From Acanthosepion esculentum (Eukaryota > Mollusca > Cephalopoda > Sepiida > Sepiidae), in the NCBI GenBank assembly GCA_964036315.1, contig OZ038479.1, forward strand, positions 56,948,746-57,012,745: a stretch of DNA of 64,000 bases. The letters run 5' to 3'. The notes beneath the pieces are model-generated. The model was not told the origin of the DNA, did not search any database, and saw only the letters and a list, made by a program, of their open reading frames with translations. Position 1 is the first letter of the stretch. Each line of letters starts with the position of its first letter. A program made the translations under genes and the position numbers. This document shows, piece after piece, positions 45,905-58,580 of the stretch.

Positions 45905-46155
45905 GTTATTTACATTGTTCAGACTGTTGTCTTCATCTTTATTGCCATATTCACAACATTTCAACTGTTGAACATTCTTCTTCAGATGATATTTCTTGGA
46001 ATTTTGAAACAAACCCTTTAAAAGTCAACAAATGTCACCTAAAAAAAGCCAGAGTATACAACAGACAAAATATTGTGAATATGGCAATAAAAATGAGGAC
46101 AACAGTTCGAACAATGTAAACAGATAAAATATCTCATCTCAAAAATACAGACAAA
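45905..46155. mobile_element. Penelope-like terminal repeats as an inverted pair, copy e
   Basis: 45905-46010 is the minus-strand copy (TTATTTACATTGTTCAGACT, CTTCATCTTTATTGCCATA, TTCTTCAGATGATATTTC). 46030-46155 is the plus-strand copy (GTGAATATGGCAATAAAAAT, GAGGACAACAGTTCG, ATCTCATCTCAAAAATAC). They are almost adjacent, giving a compact foldback. Confidence 0.6.
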
Positions 46156-46724
46156 AGAAATAAAAATGTTCTTATGAATATGGTGAATATAGATTATGAT
46201 TTGTTTTCTCTTCATAAAAAAAAAATTATTAGGTAAATGCATTTTCAGAGTCTAATAAAATAACATGAATGCAATAAATTTATTGCTATTTTCAAGAGTC
46301 TGCTGAATATAAATTTTAACTTTTTTCATATCAGCAAAATATACCTTTTCAATATCTTAATGAAATATTTTAACCTGGGATATTTTTTGAAAATTGAACA
46401 CTAAATATTGAAAGGATAGAACTCTACTCTCCACTTATTTGTTTATCTGTGGAATTGGAACTGGCAGAATACTATGACCTGTAATTCTAATATAATTTTT
46501 CTATTTTGTAATTATTCAGTTATAAACAATTTAAAAGAAACTTTCCTTTCAGCATGTATCATTCCTAGATTGATTTCTATAAATATTCAGATCAGACCAC
46601 ATCTCTAAGACATGTTTGATTATGATGAGAAGATTTCAATTACTGTCAAAATTTTAAAAGAACTGCCTTCCTTGATAATTGTTGTGTATTTACATAGCCA
46701 CTTGTATTCTAAATTGAAGGGAGA
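46156..46724. other. Non-coding sequence
   Basis: AT-rich. 46280-46380 resembles 47540-47660 (a zinc-finger 3' flank piece). No gene recognised. Confidence 0.4.
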
Positions 46725-46950
46725 TGCAGGCAGTGTAATGGATACTGGTGCAAAAGTGCAATTGACAAGCCAAATTCAAATCTCAGTGTAGTCTCTTGGG
46801 AAAGGCATCAATATTTCATTTTTCTCTTCACAGCTATGTATTAAATAGCTGGGTAGACTGGACTGTATAACCTATATTGGCAATCTGTCAAAGAAGAAAA
46901 ATAGTCCATTATTTTCCCCAAGAATGCATGGCTGTTCACACACAATAAAC
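46725..46950 (+). mobile_element. tRNA-derived SINE, diverged copy c
   Basis: GCAGGCAGTGTAATGGATAC (box A region), CCAAATTCAAATCTC (box B), CTTGGGAAAGGCATCAATA and AAATAGCTGGGTAGACTGG keep the order of 25940-26205 with many changes. Confidence 0.55.
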
Positions 46951-47044
46951 AAATATGAATCAATGGAGTGACGTGACATTTTTTAGAAAATCTGAGATAT
47001 TTTCTGCAGAATCTCCTTTTATTTATTTACTAGAATAACTCATT

Positions 47045-47430
47045 TCATTGGCTTCCATTGAAAGTTTCCTCGTAGCACTGTCAGCCATGTATAGGGTGTT
47101 CCAATAACTTGGACTGATTTTAAGTATGAATTAAGTTTAAGCGTCTAATCTTCCCATGGTTGAAATTGCCAAAGACTTAAATAAAAAAAAAAATCATTAG
47201 ACACTTAAACTTAATTCACATTTAAAATCAGTTCGAGTTATTGGAGCACCCTATATTTCAGAAACAGATATTTATTGGCACAATATCCACCTTCCACAAG
47301 TGTCTCCACTCCATCTTTGAATTAAGATTTTCTTTCTCCTACATTGTTGTCCAACCAAGACAAGATCCTAGTTATTGTTTTACTCATAGTTTGTAGTAGA
47401 AGAGATGGATTCATACCTGGATATTAATTT
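47045..47430. repeat. Dispersed repeat interrupted by a MITE
   Basis: Same repeat as 16490-16773 (GCTTCCATTGAAAGTTTCC, CTGTCAGCCATGTA, TATTTCAGAAACAGATAT, CCAACCAAGACAAG, GAGATGGATTCATACCTGG), split by the element at 47094-47251. Confidence 0.65.
47094..47251. mobile_element. 158-bp MITE with TA target duplication
   Basis: Ends GGGTGTTCCAATAACTTGG and its near-inverse GTTATTGGAGCACCC; terminal repeats about 56 bp. TA on both sides (47092-47093 and 47252-47253). The related copy at 16490-16773 shows the empty site. Confidence 0.85.
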
Positions 47431-47954
47431 GACGTACATCGGTCAAAAGTTTACAAGTACAGATGCAAACAGGACAAGTCAATGTATGAAAAATTTAGGA
47501 TGTATTGTCTTATACTTGAAGGAAATGAAATCTTCTGCATTTTCAACAATCTATTCAATATGAATTTTGATTTCTTTCATATAAACAAAACCTTTAACTG
47601 CGGAATATTCTTTTCAGGGTCTTTTAATAAAATGTGTTAAAACATTTGGGATCTTAATGCAATGGAAACACAAAATATCTGAGCCAGAATTTGAACTAAA
47701 TTTCCTGATTCTATTTTCCATATTGTTTATAGGTCAGCAATAATTTTTCCATATTTTAAACTGTTAAGCCATAAACCCCTGCTTTAGTTGATACAATGAA
47801 TGTTGTGCATTTGTTAATTTTAGTCTGAATAAATAATCGTCACTTTTTTTTATCTTACTTTCCAAACTTTTAAACATTTTCAATATTTTCATTCCCAACA
47901 GTGTTTTAATATTTTTTAAATATAGATCTTTTTATTTTTACACTGATTTATATG
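47431..47954. other. Non-coding sequence
   Basis: 47460-47660 resembles zinc-finger 3' flanks; the remainder is AT-rich without a gene. Confidence 0.35.
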
Positions 47955-48250
47955 TTGTGGTCATCTGTGCTGTACCTCTTACTCAAGTGCAATCACATTG
48001 CAGTCATTTGTAATGTATCTCTTACTCAAGTGCAGTCACCTTGCCATCATCTGTGCTGTATCTCTGACTCAAGTGCAATCATGTTGCGGTCATCTCTGCT
48101 GTATCTCTTACTCAAGTGTGATCACCTTGTGGTCATCTTGGCTGTATTTTTTACTCCAGTGTAATCACTTTGTGGTAATATGCACCATATCTCTTACTCA
48201 AGTGCAATCACCTTGTGCTCACCTGTGCTGTATCTCAAGTGCAATCCTGT
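47955..48250 (+). repeat. 43-bp minisatellite, about 6.5 units
   Basis: ACTCAAGTG (or ACTCCAGTG) recurs at 47981, 48024, 48067, 48110, 48153 and 48196, an exact 43-bp period; the unit carries CTGTATCTCTTACTCAAGTG and CAATCACCTTGTGGTCAT. The final unit is shortened and abuts the Tc1-type element. Apparent reading frames are by-products. Confidence 0.9.
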
Positions 48251-48255
48251 ATATA

Positions 48256-49847
48256 CAGTGGTGGGGGACAAAGGTTTGTACACATACAAATTTTTAATTT
48301 ATTATATTTCCAACTAATGAATGAACATGCTTTTCATATAATTAACTGTATCCATAATAACTAAATATGAATAGAAAATAGGAAAAACTTTGATTTAATA
48401 GAAATAAATTCCATTTTTTCCATTTTAATAGGTGAAAAACTATTCGTACAATGCAAATTTCAGATTTTAAAACATTTAAATTGCTTTAATACTATATATT
48501 ATTTAAGTGGAATATTCTAGAATATTCCAATAATGTTATGAGTAGTTACTTTTTGCCTAAAAAATACAAACAGAACATTTTGTAATTGGTATTTGTGCAA
48601 GAAGGTTTTCATCATGGCAAGAGGTAAAAAATTGATAAATTTGCAAAAAGAACTGATTGTTAAGCAAGGGAAAGAAGGTAAAAGTTACAGGAAAATCTCA
48701 GACAATCTGAATATTCCATTTACTGCCATTAGTTCATTCATTTCAAGGTATAAAAAACTCAAAACTGTTGAAAACCAAAGAAGAACAGGTGTTCCACAGA
48801 AGATTTCTTCAAAATCTTTGAGGAAATTAATGTGTCAAATTAAACAAAATCCAGTTGTTTACACGTCAAGAGTTGCAGGATGATTTGCTTTTATCAGGAA
48901 TCTGTGTCACTAAATGAACAATAAGTAATGAATTTCATAGGAACAATCTAAAGTACAGGCTCCCCTCAAAAAACTCCACTGCTATTTAAAGCTGCCAGGT
49001 TGAAATTCATTCATGAACATAGGGTTAAGGAAAAATCATATTGGGAAAGAGTATTATGGACAGACGGAACCAAACCTGAGTTGTTTGGATGTAATTCTAG
49101 AAATCATGTATAGAGGAAAGATGGCAATGCCTTCAAACAAAGGAACATAGTTCCAACTGTGAAATTTGGTGGTGGCAGAATCATGGTTTGGGGATGTTTC
49201 TCTGCAAAAGGTCCTGGCACCATATCAATAATAAATGGTAGAATGAATGACGTAGCATATCAAAATACTTTGGAAGCAAATTTAATGATTTCAGCTGAAA
49301 ATCTTGAACTTCCTCCTCATTGGATCTTCCAGCAAGATAATCTAAGGACACTGCAAAATCTATGAGGAAATAGCTTCCTGAAAATTTTGTAAATATCCTG
49401 AAATGGCCAAGTCAGTCCCCAGATTTAAACCGAATCAAGAATCTGTGCTGTTATTTGAAAATTCAAATCCAATCGAGGGCTCCAACAAACATCCAGGATC
49501 GGAAGATCACATGCAAAGAAGAATGGAACAAAATGCCAGCTAAAATTTGCAAATCATTGAGAACTACAAGAAGAGGTCAGTTGCTGTAGAAGTGAATAAT
49601 GGCTATTCTACAAAGTATTAAATGAAGATTATGTATTCTTTTTTGCATTGTATAAATACTTTTCCCCCATTAAAATATATAAATAGGATTTATTTCTATT
49701 AGATCAAATTTTTTTCTGTTTTCTATGCTTATGTAGTTATTATGCATCTGTTTACAGTTAATTATATGAAAAGTATATTTATTCATTAATTAGAAATACA
49801 ATAAATTAAAGATATTTATATGTACAAATATTTGTTTCCTTCCACTG
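48256..49847 (+). mobile_element. Tc1-type DNA transposon, both ends present, inactive
   Basis: Starts CAGTGGTGGGGGACAAAGGT after TA (48254-48255) and ends with the inverse CCTTCCACTG before TA (49848-49849): 1592 bp with terminal inverted repeats of about 230-240 bp that stay alignable down to ATTTAATAGAAATAAAT near 48396-48412 and its partner near 49690. The long repeats and TA target fit the Tc1 superfamily. The transposase inside is broken. Confidence 0.9.
48593..49600 (+). pseudogene. Tc1-like transposase pseudogene
   Basis: 48593-48883 encodes the paired-like DNA-binding region (LQKELIVKQGKEGKSYRKIS, FISRYKKLKTV, RRTGVPQKIS). After frame breaks, WTDGTKPELFG marks the first catalytic Asp (the following Glu is Gly), then a stop replaces Trp in the VWRK motif. 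49159-49365 reads VKFGGGRIMVWGCFSAKGPG and HWIFQQDN (second Asp), after which PKHT is lost. Near 49405-49450 SQSPDLNRIKNL shows the third acidic residue changed from Glu to Lys. DNA cleavage by this copy is not expected. Confidence 0.85.
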
Positions 49848-49849
49848 TA

Positions 49850-50416
49850 TAAATGAAAAGCAAATGAATGAGAAAATTGAAATAATTCTATGTAACATGT
49901 TTCATCCTCCAGGACTTCATCAGAATAAATTAATACTTTTGTTGATGGAATTATATATGTGTAAGAAGTGGAGGTATAAAAACACAAGCCTCAGTTATAA
50001 TTGTGAACTGATGGGAAATTCTGGATTTTAAAATTTGAATATTTTTTTTTATAGATGTGTCTAGGTACATGATCTAGTTTATTTCATTCAGGTTCTTTAT
50101 GCTTTCAGGTTTGTTTTCTTTTTCATCACATTTATTATTAATTATTCCACAAAACTGATGGAATGTTTGAATATTGCACTGTCCATTTGTTTTTCTTTGA
50201 CAGTCCCTTTGCAGTTGGAGGCACCATGCAGAAATAGCAATCAGTGGCATGATTGATTGGTTCTCCACAAATCATGTGCACTGCAGAAGGCATAAGCATT
50301 TTCTTTCTAGTTAGCCATTGAATGAAATTTGTGGTATTATGAATTTATGACAATTTATATGCAAATATGTTTGCTTTCTCTTGCTCTATCTGCTTTTGCA
50401 TTCTTAATTACTGGTA
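49850..50416. other. Non-coding sequence
   Basis: AT-rich, no gene or element recognised. Confidence 0.35.
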
Positions 50417-50733
50417 CAGAGGAACATCAGTTGTCGAACATATCACATGTCAAACAAATTGGTTTTTGAACAGAAAATTCGAGATGAAAATGCCTCGGTT
50501 ATTGAACAAAACTTTGGTTCGCAAACAACATAGCCAAACCGAGTTAACACAAACAGAATAATTTCTGAGTCGACTACCATGTATGTTGTGCCATTCTTTT
50601 GTTTTGCAATTCTATTATGCTGTGACTTTTTTCTACATTGATTCCTATTGTAAAAATGGTTTTGGTTTACGAACATTTCGGGTTATGAACGGCCTTCAGG
50701 AATGAATTAAATCCATGAACTGAGGTTCCACTG
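50417..50733. mobile_element. Tigger/pogo-like MITE
   Basis: Flanked by TA (50415-50416 and 50734-50735). Left end CAGAGGAACATCAGTTGTCG, right end inverse of CAGTGGAACCTCAGTTCATG; the terminal repeat is about 16 bp and the start CAGTGGAACCTC is typical of Tigger elements. Subterminal copies of TTTACGAACATTTCGG and GTTATTGAACAAAACTTTGG recall Tigger ends. No transposase. Lies about 60 bp before satellite array 3. Confidence 0.7.
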
Positions 50734-50795
50734 TAATATTGATTATGGAAAAGTCAAAGACAACACACACCACATTTTATTTCTGTTTTCTACCT

Positions 50796-53700
50796 TGGTG
50801 GCAGATTCAGACAGAAAAACTGAAAAGTAATTGTAGAGAGGATAGTTGATGTCAGCAAGAGAAAAGGACTAAGAGAATTAGAGGACCTGCCAGGATTTGT
50901 TATCAGCAGACATTACATTAACAACAAACATGATGCAGATGACACTGTCTTGGTGGCAGATTCAGACAGAAAAACTGATAAGTAATTGTAGAGAGGATAG
51001 TTGATGTCAGCAAGAGAAAAGGACTAAGAGAATTAGAGGACCTGCCAGGATTTGTTATCAGCAGACATTACATTAACAACAAACATGATGCAGATGACAC
51101 TGTCTTGGTGGCAGATTCAGACAGAAAAACTGAAAAGTAATTGTAGAGAGGATAGTTGATGTCAGCAAGAGAAAAGGACTAAGAGAATTAGAGGACCTGC
51201 CAGGATTTGTTATCAGCAGACATTACATTAACAACAAACATGATGCAGATGACACTGTCTTGGTGGCAGATTCAGACAGAAAAACTGAAAAGTAATTGTA
51301 GAGAGGATAGTTGATGTCAACAAGAGAAAAGGACTAAGAGAATTAGAGGACCTGCCAGGATTTGTTATCAGCAGACATTACATTAACAACAAACATGATG
51401 CAGATGACACTGTCTTGGTGGCAGATTCAGACAGAAAAACTGAAAAGTAATTGTAGAGAGGATAGTTGATGTCAACAAGAGAAAAGGACTAAGAGAATTA
51501 GAGGACCTGCCAGGATTTGTTATCAGCAGACATTACATTAACAACAAACATGATGCAGATGACACTGTCTTGGTGGCAGATTCAGACAGAAAAACTGAAA
51601 AGTAATTGTAGAGAGGATAGTTGATGTCAGCAAGAGAAAAGGACTAAGAGAATTAGAGGACCTGCCAGGATTTGTTATCAGCAGACATTACATTAACAAC
51701 AAACATGATGCAGATGACACTGTCTTGGTGGCAGATTCAGACAGAAAAACTGAAAAGTAATTGTAGAGAGGATAGTTGATGTCAGCAAGAGAAAAGGACT
51801 AAGAGAATTAGAGGACCTGCCAGGATTTGTTATCAGCAGACATTACATTAACAACAAACATGATGCAGATGACACTGTCTTGGTGGCAGATTCAGACAGA
51901 AAAACTGAAAAGTAATTGTAGAGAGGATAGTTGATGTCAGCAAGAGAAAAGGACTAAGAGAATTAGAGGACCTGCCAGGATTTGTTACCAGCAGACATTA
52001 CATTAACAACAAACATGATGCAGATGACACTGACTTGGTGGCAGATTCAGATGAAAAACTGAAAAGTAATTGTAGAGAGGATAGTTGATGTCAGCAAGAG
52101 AAAAGGACTAAGAGAATTAGAGGACCTGCCAGGATTTGTTACCAGCAGACATTACATTAACAACAAACATGATGCAGATGACACTGTCTTGGGGGCAGAT
52201 TCAGATGAAAAACTGAAAAGTAATTGTAGAGAGGATAGTTGATGTCAGCAAGAGAAAAGGACTAAGAGAATTAGAGGACCTGCCAGGATTTGTTATCAGC
52301 AGACATTACATTAACAACAAACATGATGCAGATGACACTGTCTTGGTGGCAGATTCAGATGAAAAACTGAAAAGTAATTGTAGAGAGGATAGTTGATGTC
52401 AACAAGTGAAAAGGACTAAGAGAATTAGAGGACCTGCCAGGATTTGTTATCAGCAGACATTACATTAACAACAAACATGATGCAGATGACACTGTCTTGG
52501 TGGCAGATTCAGATGAAAAACTGAAAAGTAATTGTAGAGAGGATAGTTGATGTCAGCAAGAGAAAAGGACTAAGAGAATTAGAGGACCTGCCAGGATTTG
52601 TTATCAGCAGACATTACATTAACAACAAACATGATGCAGATGACACTGTCTTGGTGGCAGATTCAGATGAAAAACTGAAAAGTAATTGTAGAGAGGATAG
52701 TTGATGTCAACAAGTGAAAAGGACTAAGAGAATTAGAGGACCTGCCAGGATTTGTTATCAGCAGACATTACATTAACAACAAACATGATGCAGATGACAC
52801 TGTCTTGGTGGCAGATTCAGATGAAAAACTGAAAAGTAATTGTAGAGAGGATAGTTGATGTCAGCAAGAGAAAAGGACTAAGAGAATTAGAGGACCTGCC
52901 AGGATTTGTTATCAGCAGACATTACATTAACAACAAACATGATGCAGATGACACTGTCTTGGTGGCAGATTCAGATGAAAAACTGAAAAGTAATTGTAGA
53001 GAGGATAGTTGATGTCAACAAGTGAAAAGGACTAAGAGAATTAGAGGACCTGCCAGGATTTGTTATCAGCAGACATTACATTAACAACAAACATGATGCA
53101 GATGACACTGTCTTGGTGGCAGATTCAGACAGAAAAACTGAAAAGTAATTGTAGAGAGGATAGTTGATGTCAACAAGAGAAAAGGACTAAGAGAATTAGA
53201 GGACCTGCCAGGATTTGTTATCAGCAGACATTACATTAACAACAAACATGATGCAGATGACACTGTCTTGGTGGCAGATTCAGACAGAAAAACTGAAAAG
53301 TAATTGTAGAGAGGATAGTTGATGTCAGCAAGAGAAAAGGACTAAGAGAATTAGAGGACCTGCCAGGATTTGTTATCAGCAGACATTACATTAACAACAA
53401 ACATGATGCAGATGACACTGTCTTGGTGGCAGATTCAGACAGAAAAACTGAAAAGTAATTGTAGAGAGGATAGTTGATGTCAACAAGAGAAAAGGACTAA
53501 GAGAATTAGAGGACCTGCCAGGATTTGTTATCAGCAGACATTACATTAACAACAAACATGATGCAGATGACACTGTCTTGGTGGCAGATTCAGACAGAAA
53601 AACTGAAAAGTAATTGTAGAGAGGATAGTTGATGTCAGCAAGAGAAAAGGACTAAGAGAATTAGAGGACCTGCCAGGATTTGTTATCAGCAGACATTACA

Positions 53701-56700
53701 TTAACAACAAACATGATGCAGATGACACTGTCTTGGTGGCAGATTCAGACAGAAAAACTGAAAAGTAATTGTAGAGAGGATAGTTGATGTCAGCAAGAGA
53801 AAAGGACTAAGAGAATTAGAGGACCTGCCAGGATTTGTTAGCAGCAGACATTACATTAACAACAAACATGATGCAGATGACACTGACTTGGTGGCAGATT
53901 CAGATGAAAAACTGAAAAGTAATTGTAGAGAGGATAGTTGATGTCAGCAAGAGAAAAGGACTAAGAGAATTAGAGGACCTGCCAGGATTTGTTACCAGCA
54001 GACATTAAATTAACAACAAACATTGATGCAGATGACACTGTCTTGGGGGCAGATTCAGATGAAAAACTGAAAAGTAATTGTAGAGAGGATAGTTGATGTC
54101 AGCAAGAGAAAAGGACTAAGAGAATTAGAGGACCTGCCAGGATTTGTTATAAGCAGACATTACATTAACAACAAACATGATGCAGATGACACTGTCTTGG
54201 TGGCAGATTCAGATGAAAAACTGAAAAGTAATTGTAGAGAGGATAGTTGATGTCAACAAGTGAAAAGGACTAAGAGAATTAGAGGACCTGCCAGGATTTG
54301 TTATCAGCAGACATTACATTAACAACAAACATGATGCAGATGACACTGTCTTGGTGGCAGATTCAGATGAAAAACTGAAAAGTAATTGTAGAGAGGATAG
54401 TTGATGTCAGCAAGAGAAAAGGACTAAGAGAATTAGAGGACCTGCCAGGATTTGTTATCAGCAGACATTACATTAACAACAAACATGATGCAGATGACAC
54501 TGTCTTGGTGGCAGATTCAGATGAAAAACTGAAAAGTAATTGTAGAGAGGATAGTTGATGTCAACAAGTGAAAAGGACTAAGAGAATTAGAGGACCTGCC
54601 AGGATTTGTTATCAGCAGACATTACATTAACAACAAACATGATGCAGATGACACTGTCTTGGTGGCAGATTCAGACAGAAAAACTGAAAAGTAATTGTAG
54701 AGAGGATAGTTGATGTCAGCAAGAGAAAAGGACTAAGAGAATTAGAGGACCTGCCAGGATTTGTTATCAGCAGACATTACATTAACAACAAACATGATGC
54801 AGATGACACTGTCTTGGTGGCAGATTCAGACAGAAAAACTGAAAAGTAATTGTAGAGAGGATAGTTGATGTCAACAAGAGAAAAGGACTAAGAGAATTAG
54901 AGGACCTGCCAGGATTTGTTATCAGCAGACATTACATTAACAACAAACATGATGCAGATGACACTGTCTTGGTGGCAGATTCAGACAGAAAAACTGAAAA
55001 GTAATTGTAGAGAGGATAGTTGATGTCAGCAAGAGAAAAGGACTAAGAGAATTAGAGGACCTGCCAGGATTTGTTATCAGCAGACATTACATTAACAACA
55101 AACATGATGCAGATGACACTGTCTTGGTGGCAGATTCAGACAGAAAAACTGAAAAGTAATTGTAGAGAGGATAGTTGATGTCAGCAAGAGAAAAGGACTA
55201 AGAGAATTAGAGGACCTGCCAGGATTTGTTATCAGCAGACATTACATTAACAACAAACATGATGCAGATGACACTGTCTTGGTGGCAGATTCAGACAGAA
55301 AAACTGAAAAGTAATTGTAGAGAGGATAGTTGATGTCAGCAAGAGAAAAGGACTAAGAGAATTAGAGGACCTGCCAGGATTTGTTACCAGCAGACATTAC
55401 ATTAACAACAAACATGATGCAGATGACACTGACTTGGTGGCAGATTCAGATGAAAAACTGAAAAGTAATTGTAGAGAGGATAGTTGATGTCAGCAAGAGA
55501 AAAGGACTAAGAGAATTAGAGGACCTGCCAGGATTTGTTATCAGCAGACATTACATTAACAACAAACATGATGCAGATGACACTGTCTTGGTGGCAGATT
55601 CAGATGAAAAACTGAAAAGTAATTGTAGAGAGGATAGTTGATGTCAGCAAGAGAAAAGGACTAAGAGAATTAGAGGACCTGCCAGGATTTGTTATCAGCA
55701 GACATTACATTAACAACAAACATGATGCAGATGACACTGTCTTGGTGGCAGATTCAGATGAAAAACTGAAAAGTAATTGTAGAGAGGATAGTTGATGTCA
55801 ACAAGTGAAAAGGACTAAGAGAATTAGAGGACCTGCCAGGATTTGTTATCAGCAGACATTACATTAACAACAAACATGATGCAGATGACACTGTCTTGGT
55901 GGCAGATTCAGACAGAAAAACTGAAAAGTAATTGTAGAGAGGATAGTTGATGTCAGCAAGAGAAAAGGACTAAGAGAATTAGAGGACCTGCCAGGATTTG
56001 TTATCAGCAGACATTACATTAACAACAAACATGATGCAGATGACACTGTCTTGGTGGCAGATTCAGACAGAAAAACTGAAAAGTAATTGTAGAGAGGATA
56101 GTTGATGTCAGCAAGAGAAAAGGACTAAGAGAATTAGAGGACCTGCCAGGATTTGTTATCAGCAGACATTACATTAACAACAAACATGATGCAGATGACA
56201 CTGTCTTGGTGGCAGATTCAGACAGAAAAACTGAAAAGTAATTGTAGAGAGGATAGTTGATGTCAGCAAGAGAAAAGGACTAAGAGAATTAGAGGACCTG
56301 CCAGGATTTGTTACCAGCAGACATTACATTAACAACAAACATGATGCAGATGACACTGACTTGGTGGCAGATTCAGATGAAAAACTGAAAAGTAATTGTA
56401 GAGAGGATAGTTGATGTCAGCAAGAGAAAAGGACTAAGAGAATTAGAGGACCTGCCAGGATTTGTTATCAGCAGACATTACATTAACAACAAACATGATG
56501 CAGATGACACTGTCTTGGTGGCAGATTCAGATGAAAAACTGAAAAGTAATTGTAGAGAGGATAGTTGATGTCAGCAAGAGAAAAGGACTAAGAGAATTAG
56601 AGGACCTGCCAGGATTTGTTATCAGCAGACATTACATTAACAACAAACATGATACAGATGACACTGTCTTGGTGGCAGATTCAGATGAAAAACTGAAAAG

Positions 56701-58580
56701 TAATTGTAGAGAGGATAGTTGATGTCAGCAAGAGAAAAGGACTAAGAGAATTAGAGGACCTGCCAGGATTTGTTATCAGCAGACATTACATTAACAACAA
56801 ACATGATGCAGATGACACTGTCTTGGTGGCAGATTCAGACAGAAAAACTGAAAAGTAATTGTAGAGAGGATAGTTGATGTCAGCAAGAGAAAAGGACTAA
56901 GAGAATTAGAGGACCTGCCAGGATTTGTTATCAGCAGACATTACATTAACAACAAACATGATGCAGATGACACTGTCTTGGTGGCAGATTCAGACAGAAA
57001 AACTGAAAAGTAATTGTAGAGAGGATAGTTGATGTCAGCAAGAGAAAAGGACTGAGAGAATTAGAGGACCTGCCAGGATTTGTTACCAGCAGACATTACA
57101 TTAACAACAAACATGATGCAGATGACACTGTCTTGGGGGCAGATTCAGATGAAAAACTGAAAAGTAATTGTAGAGAGGATAGTTGATGTCAGCAAGAGAA
57201 AAGGACTAAGAGAATTAGAGGACCTGCCAGGATTTGTTATCAGCAGACATTACATTAACAACAAACATGATGCAGATGACACTGTCTTGGGGGCAGATTC
57301 AGATGAAAAACTGAAAAGTAATTGTAGAGAGGATAGTTGATGTCAGCAAGAGAAAAGGACCAAGAGAATTAGAGGACCTGCCAGGATTTGTTATCAGCAG
57401 ACATTACATTAACAACAAACATGATGCAGATGACACTGTCTTGGGGGCAGATTCTGATGAAAAACTGAAAAGTAATTGTAGAGAGGATAGTTGATGTCAG
57501 CAAGAGAAAAGGACTAAGAGAATTAGAGGACCTGCCAGGATTTGTTACCAGCAGACATTACATTAACAACAAACATGATGCAGATGACACTGTCTTGGGG
57601 GCAGATTCAGATGAAAAACTGAAAAGTAATTGTAGAGAGGATAGTTAATGTCAGCAAGAGAAAAGGACTAAGAGAATTAGAGGACCTGCCAGGATTTGTT
57701 ACCAGCAGACATTACATTAACAACAAACATGATGCAGATGACACTGTCTTGGGGGCAGATTCAGATGAAAAACTGAAAAGTAATTGTAGAGAGGATAGTT
57801 GATGTCAGCAAGAGAAAAGGACTAAGAGAATTAGAGGACCTGCCAGGATTTGTTATCAGCAGACATTACATTAACAACAAACATGATGCAGATGACACTG
57901 TCTTGGTGGCAGATTCAGATGAAAAACTGAAAAGTAATTGTAGAGAGGATAGTTGATGTCAACAAGTGAAAAGGACTAAGAGAATTAGAGGACCTGCCAG
58001 GATTTGTTATCAGCAGACATTACATTAACAACAAACATGATGCAGATGACACTGTCTTGGTGGCAGATTCAGATGAAAAACTGAAAAGTAATTGTAGAGA
58101 GGATAGTTGATGTCAGCAAGAGAAAAGGACTAAGAGAATTAGAGGACCTGCCAGGATTTGTTACCAGCAGACATTACATTAACAACAAACATGATGCAGA
58201 TGACACTGACTTGGTGGCAGATTCAGATGAAAAACTGAAAAGTAATTGTAGAGAGGATAGTTGATGTCAGCAAGAGAAAAGGACCAAGAGAATTAGAGGA
58301 CCTGCCAGGATTTGTTATCAGCAGACATTACATTAACAACAAACATGATGCAGATGACACTGTCTTGGTGGCAGATTCAGATGAAAAACTGAAAAGTAAT
58401 TGTAGAGAGGATAGTTGATGTCAGCAAGAGAAAAGGACTAAGAGAATTAGAGGACCTGCCAGGATTTGTTATCAGCAGACATTACATTAACAACAAACAT
58501 GATGCAGATGACACTGTCTTGGTGGCAGATTCAGATAGAAAAGCTGAAAAGTAATTCTAGAGAGGATAGTTGATGTAAAC
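50796..58580 (+). repeat. 154/155-bp satellite, array 3 (about 50 units)
   Basis: The GACCTG anchor runs from 50884 to 58453: 7569 bp, which fits 49 periods of 154 bp with 23 extra bases. The extra bases come mostly from the CAGACAGAAAAACTG variant (155 bp) in place of CAGATGAAAAACTG. Other variants are TTACCAGCAG, GACACTGACTTGG, GTCTTGGGGG and GTCAACAAGTG. They occur in ordered blocks, a higher-order pattern. The last unit (58500-58580) is diverged and passes without a break into further reverse-transcriptase homology. Confidence 0.97.

Noticed and set aside
47952..48297. Two open frames of 70-99 codons with repeated VICAVSLTQVQ
   Set aside because: Product of the 43-bp minisatellite; 43 is not a multiple of 3, so the frame is not maintained from unit to unit.
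50796..58580. CRISPR-like array
   Set aside because: Units are contiguous 154/155-bp repeats with no spacers, in a eukaryotic genome; it is a satellite.
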